Shown piece after piece: positions 6,426 to 8,287 of a DNA stretch of 8,287 nucleotides. Source of the stretch: Planctomycetota bacterium (GTDB lineage: Bacteria; Planctomycetota; DG-23; SLPQ01). Each line of letters begins with the position of its first letter. The first letter of the stretch is position 1. The notes beneath the pieces are model-generated. The model was not told where the DNA came from. It was given only the letters and a program-made list of their open reading frames with translations, and did not search any database. Position numbers and translations under genes: made by a program. Location of the stretch: NCBI GenBank assembly GCA_021160625.1, contig JAGHCE010000264.1, positions 1 through 8,287 of the forward strand, given 5' to 3'.

Positions 6426-7292
6426 TCACTCCGTCTGTTCGGCGGCGCCTTCCAGCATCGCCGCAATCCGTTTGTACATATCCTCAAACACCTGCTGCAT
6501 ACCCTCAACGGACTCGGCAATGAGATCGCCTCGCGAATAACTTTCGGCGATGCGCCGGTCGTGGGGGATCCGGGAAATCACCTCGATGCCTTCGTCGCGG
6601 CAGTAGTCCTCGACGCCGCTGTCGCCTATGCCCGCACGGTTTATCACCACGGCCAGCGGCACCTCCAGCAGCCGAAGCATCTCCACGGCGAGCTTCAAGT
6701 CGTTGAGGCCGAAAGGCGTGGGCTCCGTAACCAGGATGCCGATGTCGGCGTCCTTTGTGGTCTCGACAACGGGGCAAGCGGTTCCGGGAGGCGCATCCAT
6801 TATTATGACGTCCTCGTCACGCGCACGGCGCTTGACGGCGCGAACCACCGGCGGCCCGGTTGATACGCCCACTTCCAGGCTCCCGTCGACGAAGCGCACC
6901 GGCCCGGCCCAGCCTTCCTCGATACGGCCGATCTCGTGCGGCACATCCTCTATCGCACCCGTCGGGCACACGAGCGCGCACCCGCCGCAATGGTGACACA
7001 GCTCCGGGAATGTCAGGACCTTCTTTCCCACAACGACTATGGCGCTGAACCGGCACATCCGGCCGCATTTACCGCACAGCGTGCATTTCGACATATCGAC
7101 TTCGGGCACGCCGGCGGTAACCGGGTGCGAGGCCTCAATTTGGGGCGATAGGAATATGCGCCCGTTCGGCTCCTCGACATCGCAGTCGAAATAGGCCGTC
7201 TTCACGCCGGTTTTCGCTATGGTATGGGCAAGGTTGGTCGCGACCGTGGTCTTTCCCGTGCCGCCCTTGCCGCTGGCTATGGCTATCTTCAC
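6426..7292 (-). CDS. MinD-superfamily P-loop ATPase with inserted two-[4Fe-4S] ferredoxin domain (copy 2)
   Basis: A 288-residue paralogue of the copy at 4462-5349. The deviant Walker A is SGKGGTGKT (7-15), followed by FDCDVEEPNGRIFL (35-48). The ferredoxin insert has C70, C73, C76, C80 and C99, C102, C105, C109. The remainder shows IIMDAPPGTACPVVETTKDAD, VTEPTPFGLNDLKLAVEML and INRAGIG, then a C-terminal acidic helix. Compared with copy 1 the ferredoxin region is shorter between the clusters, and the DCDV-proximal motif is EEPN rather than DAAD, so the two are diverged and likely have distinct partners. The GTG at 7292 gives the family N-terminus (MKIAIASGKGG), supported by AAGGAG ten nt upstream; the open extension to 7400 translates repeat DNA. 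It is first of a coupled pair with the thioredoxin-TPR gene. Together with copy 1 it resembles the paired ATPases of ORP loci. Confidence 0.91.
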   Translation of the reverse strand: MKIAIASGKGGTGKTTVATNLAHTIAKTGVKTAYFDCDVEEPNGRIFLSPQIEASHPVTAGVPEVDMSKCTLCGKCGRMCRFSAIVVVGKKVLTFPELCHHCGGCALVCPTGAIEDVPHEIGRIEEGWAGPVRFVDGSLEVGVSTGPPVVRAVKRRARDEDVIIMDAPPGTACPVVETTKDADIGILVTEPTPFGLNDLKLAVEMLRLLEVPLAVVINRAGIGDSGVEDYCRDEGIEVISRIPHDRRIAESYSRGDLIAESVEGMQQVFEDMYKRIAAMLEGAAEQTE

Positions 7293-7302
7293 AGTTGGTG
7301 TT

Positions 7303-7308
7303 CTCCTT
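7303..7308 (-). promoter_or_regulatory. Ribosome binding site deciding the GTG start of MinD-ferredoxin copy 2
   Basis: The minus strand reads AAGGAG, ending 10 nt before the GTG at 7292-7290. No other codon nearby has both a Shine-Dalgarno and the family's conserved N-terminus. Confidence 0.65.
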
Positions 7309-7332
7309 GCGTATAGTCTTTCCTGTTCTCCG

Positions 7333-7356
7333 TGTGGGCCGAGGACAACGCCCACA
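7333..7356. other. Dyad in the 5' leader of MinD-ferredoxin copy 2
   Basis: TGTGGGC (7333-7339) pairs perfectly with GCCCACA (7350-7356) across a 10-nt loop, about 40 nt before the start codon. It lies just outside the longer direct repeat. It could be an operator, a leader hairpin, or simply another decayed repeat module; the sequence does not decide. Confidence 0.35.
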
Positions 7357-7360
7357 GTTC

Positions 7361-7479
7361 CTGCAATTGAGGGGCAAAGCCCTCCATTGGTGGACAACAC
7401 ACCAGTGGCACATCGTTGCGTAGGGTGCGCTTTAGCGCACGCGGAATAAACGTTCGGCAGACAAGAATGTCCGCCCTAC
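7361..7479 (+). repeat. Long dispersed repeat, left copy of the pair flanking the small zinc-ribbon gene
   Basis: About 118 bp that align nearly end to end with 7893-8010. By hand I count roughly 20 differences and one single-base gap. Order of blocks: CTGCAATTGAGGGGCAAAG, an imperfect CATTGGTG...CACCAGTG dyad with ACCAGTGGCACAT, GTAGGG leading into a perfect stem GTGCGCT-TT-AGCGCAC (7425-7440), CGCGGAATAAACG, then GGCAGACAAGAATG and CCGCCCTAC. The GTAGGG-stem-CGCGGAAT part is the same module as at 5471-5497 and 1255-1279. Confidence 0.85.
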
Positions 7480-7483
7480 TCAT

Positions 7484-7550
7484 TTGGCTGCGGTTTGCCG
7501 CACACAAAATGAACAATGCGTATTTGCCGCATGGGCTAAAGCCACCCTAC
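7484..7550 (+). repeat. Degenerate palindromic modules upstream of MinD-ferredoxin copy 2
   Basis: Two decayed units: TGCGG-TTTG-CCGCA at 7489-7502, a mutated form of the GTGCGGC/GCCGCAC stem; and ATGGGCTAAAGCCACCCTAC at 7531-7550, which is the GTGGGCT-AA-AGCCCAC unit with one C lost from the right arm. The rest of the 7480-7588 gap holds no gene and no recognisable signal. Confidence 0.6.
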
Positions 7551-7588
7551 AAAGCCACGAGTGCCAGACCTCAAACAAGCGCTGTGCG

Positions 7589-7858
7589 TCAGAGCGCCCG
7601 CGTCATTGCTGCGCCGCATGAGGGGCACTTTTGCTGGGTACAGGGGACACCGATTTCGTGAGGCGCCTTTGCACCACACGCGGGGCAGACACACCCGCCA
7701 CCGGGCCCGGCGGCGAAACCGCCCTGGCGACCTCTTCCGCCGCCGCCGCCGGCACCACCGCCGCGACCGGCACCCCGTCCACCGCCAGCCATACCTCTGC
7801 CTCTCCCGGTTCCGGGACCCTGCCCGGCCGGTCCGCTTCCATCTCCGCGCGGCATCAT
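7589..7858 (-). CDS. Small glycine-rich protein with C-terminal zinc-ribbon-like domain (DUF5320-like N-terminus)
   Basis: An 89-residue protein in two parts. The N-terminal half opens with MMPRGDGSGPAGQGPGTGRG, the start typical of DUF5320 proteins (MPRGDGTGPxGxGPxTGRG), and continues as a Gly/Arg-rich stretch to about residue 55. The C-terminal third has C56, C58, C61, H67, C73, C78 and C81, with CPAC and CPSC knuckles about 20 residues apart, as in a zinc ribbon or rubredoxin-like metal site. Such small proteins recur beside Mrp, NifX-like and MinD-ferredoxin genes in anaerobes, which fits this locus; their biochemical role is unknown. Either ATG (7858 or 7855) could start it: AGGA lies 5 or 8 nt upstream. 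The family pattern MPRGD favours the second. It lies 296 nt upstream of MinD-ferredoxin copy 2 with repeats between, so it may have its own transcript. The coding sequence is very GC-rich, as expected from Gly/Arg/Ala codons. Confidence 0.78.
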   Translation of the reverse strand: MMPRGDGSGPAGQGPGTGRGRGMAGGGRGAGRGGGAGGGGGRGRQGGFAAGPGGGCVCPACGAKAPHEIGVPCTQQKCPSCGAAMTRAL

Positions 7859-7870
7859 TCACTTCCTTTC

Positions 7871-7886
7871 CGGGCAAATATGCCCG
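7871..7886. promoter_or_regulatory. Palindrome immediately upstream of the zinc-ribbon gene's ribosome binding site
   Basis: CGGGCA-AATA-TGCCCG is a perfect 6-bp dyad with a 4-base loop. It ends 12 nt before the first ATG and just before the AAAGGAAG Shine-Dalgarno. It lacks the GTAG head and two-base loop of the surrounding repeats, so it may be an operator or a leader hairpin for this gene. The function is inferred from position only. Confidence 0.4.
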
Positions 7887-7892
7887 CAACCC

Positions 7893-8010
7893 CTGCAACC
7901 GAGGGGCAAAGACCTCCACTGGTGGACAAGCCACCAGTGCCACATAACCTCGTAGGGTGCGGCTTGCCGCACGCGGAATGAACGACGGCAGACAAGAATG
8001 CCCGCCCTAT
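7893..8010 (+). repeat. Long dispersed repeat, right copy of the pair flanking the small zinc-ribbon gene
   Basis: Same block order as 7361-7479. Here the first dyad is perfect: CACTGGTGG (7917-7925) pairs with CCACCAGTG (7931-7939) around ACAAG. The second stem is GTGCGGC-TT-GCCGCAC (7957-7972), against GTGCGCT-TT-AGCGCAC in the left copy; the changed bases compensate each other. It begins 35 bp upstream of the zinc-ribbon gene's start. It covers part of the 429-nt gene-free stretch at the right end of the window (7859-8287). Confidence 0.85.
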
Positions 8011-8064
8011 CCATTGTGGAATAAGTGCAGGGCCCCGTCGTATGCCGCCATAATCACGTTTAGC

Positions 8065-8103
8065 GTGGGCTAAAGCCCACCCTACAAAACCACCAGTGCC
8101 ACA
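8065..8103 (+). repeat. Palindromic repeat module with CCACCAGTG half-dyad
   Basis: A perfect stem GTGGGCT-AA-AGCCCAC (8065-8080) is followed by CCTACAAAACCACCAGTGCC and ACAT. The stem is identical to 5376-5391; the ACCAGTGCCACAT tail matches 7934-7946, and a similar ACCAGTGACACAT closes the window at about 8270-8282. Bases 8011-8064 show nothing I recognise. Confidence 0.78.
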
Positions 8104-8109
8104 TTGTCC

Positions 8110-8215
8110 GTAGAGGCGAGGCATACCTCGCCTGCGGAAGGCCAGTTGATTGCCACGGATAATGTCCGTGGCCCTCATAGCAGTAATCACTGTAGGGGCG
8201 CAATTTATTGCGCCC
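8110..8215 (+). repeat. Three-hairpin modular repeat at the right end of the window
   Basis: In order: GTAGA, a stem GGCGAGG-CATA-CCTCGCC (8115-8132), the spacer GCGGAAGGCCAGTTGATTGCC (8134-8154), a stem GCCACGGA...TCCGTGGC (8152-8172), GTAGGGG, and a 9-bp stem GGGCGCAAT-TT-ATTGCGCCC (8196-8215). This is the most complete plus-orientation copy of the composite element and aligns with 2276-2322 through spacer, palindrome and the AGCAG link. The bases after it, to 8287, hold only a small CCCGG/CCGGG dyad and the ACCAGTGACACAT block; no gene is visible there. Confidence 0.82.
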
Positions 8216-8287
8216 GGTTCGACCACCGGGAAACGAGGGCACGAGTGAACCAGCGCCCATACACAGCCACCAGTGACACATTACAAA

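Noticed and set aside
5478..6863. Long open frame (461 codons) on the plus strand opposite the thioredoxin and MinD-ferredoxin genes
   Set aside because: The minus-strand genes there have clear family motifs and ribosome sites. The plus-strand translation is rich in Arg/His/Pro with no recognisable domain, as expected for a shadow frame in GC-rich DNA.
7404..7420. Sigma-54-like promoter (TGGCAC then TTGC)
   Set aside because: The spacing between the GG and GC elements is one base short, it points away from the minus-strand genes, and it lies in a copy of the dispersed repeat whose second copy lacks the match.
7361..8215. Possible CRISPR array because of recurring palindromic units
   Set aside because: Units differ in length and order, spacing is irregular, there are no uniform unique spacers and no cas genes.

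Overview
The window is GC-rich bacterial DNA. It reads as a chromosomal segment of an anaerobic or redox-versatile bacterium. The taxon is not certain. A Coa1-family membrane protein, the ruvX sequence style and many short palindromic intergenic repeats fit a planctomycete-like genome, but a deltaproteobacterial or other uncultivated lineage cannot be excluded from sequence alone.

Left part, plus strand (1-1157): the 3' end of a mannose-1-phosphate guanylyltransferase gene (GDP-mannose supply) followed 9 nt later by ruvX, a Holliday-junction-resolvase-like nuclease. They converge on a minus-strand block that fills the rest of the window.

Minus-strand block, read from high to low coordinate: a small glycine-rich zinc-ribbon protein (7858-7589); a MinD-type ATPase with an inserted two-cluster ferredoxin (7292-6426); a thioredoxin-TPR protein of CnoX/YbbN type with an intact CGPC site, 3 nt behind it (6422-5556); a second MinD-ferredoxin ATPase (5349-4462); a class I SAM methyltransferase (4382-3696); and a Mrp/NBP35 ATPase fused to a NifX-like FeMo-cofactor-binding domain (3601-2369). 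After these come a YaiI/YqxD-family protein (2239-1742) and a Coa1-family membrane protein (1742-1299) that overlap by one base.

The central interest is the 2369-7858 cluster. Two MinD-ferredoxin ATPases plus an Mrp-NifX fusion is the core gene set of the Desulfovibrio orange protein (ORP) locus. There MrpORP and two MinD-like ATPases go with a Mo/Cu-cluster protein and have been linked to cell division. Here the set comes with a thioredoxin chaperedoxin, a methyltransferase and a DUF5320-like zinc-ribbon protein, and no free-standing ORP is visible. I infer a metal-sulfur cluster assembly, carrier or redox system; its substrate is unknown.

The second theme is the intergenic DNA. Nearly every non-coding gap carries members of one modular family of short hairpins. 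A (T)GTAG head is followed by a 14-20 nt near-perfect palindrome with a two-base loop, a conserved spacer of about 20 nt, and a second palindrome built on GCCACGGA/TCCGTGGC. Stem sequences differ between copies but change on both sides, so pairing is kept. Two copies of a longer (about 118 bp) element flank the small zinc-ribbon gene as direct repeats. No tRNA, rRNA, CRISPR array, transposase or clear intrinsic terminator was found.
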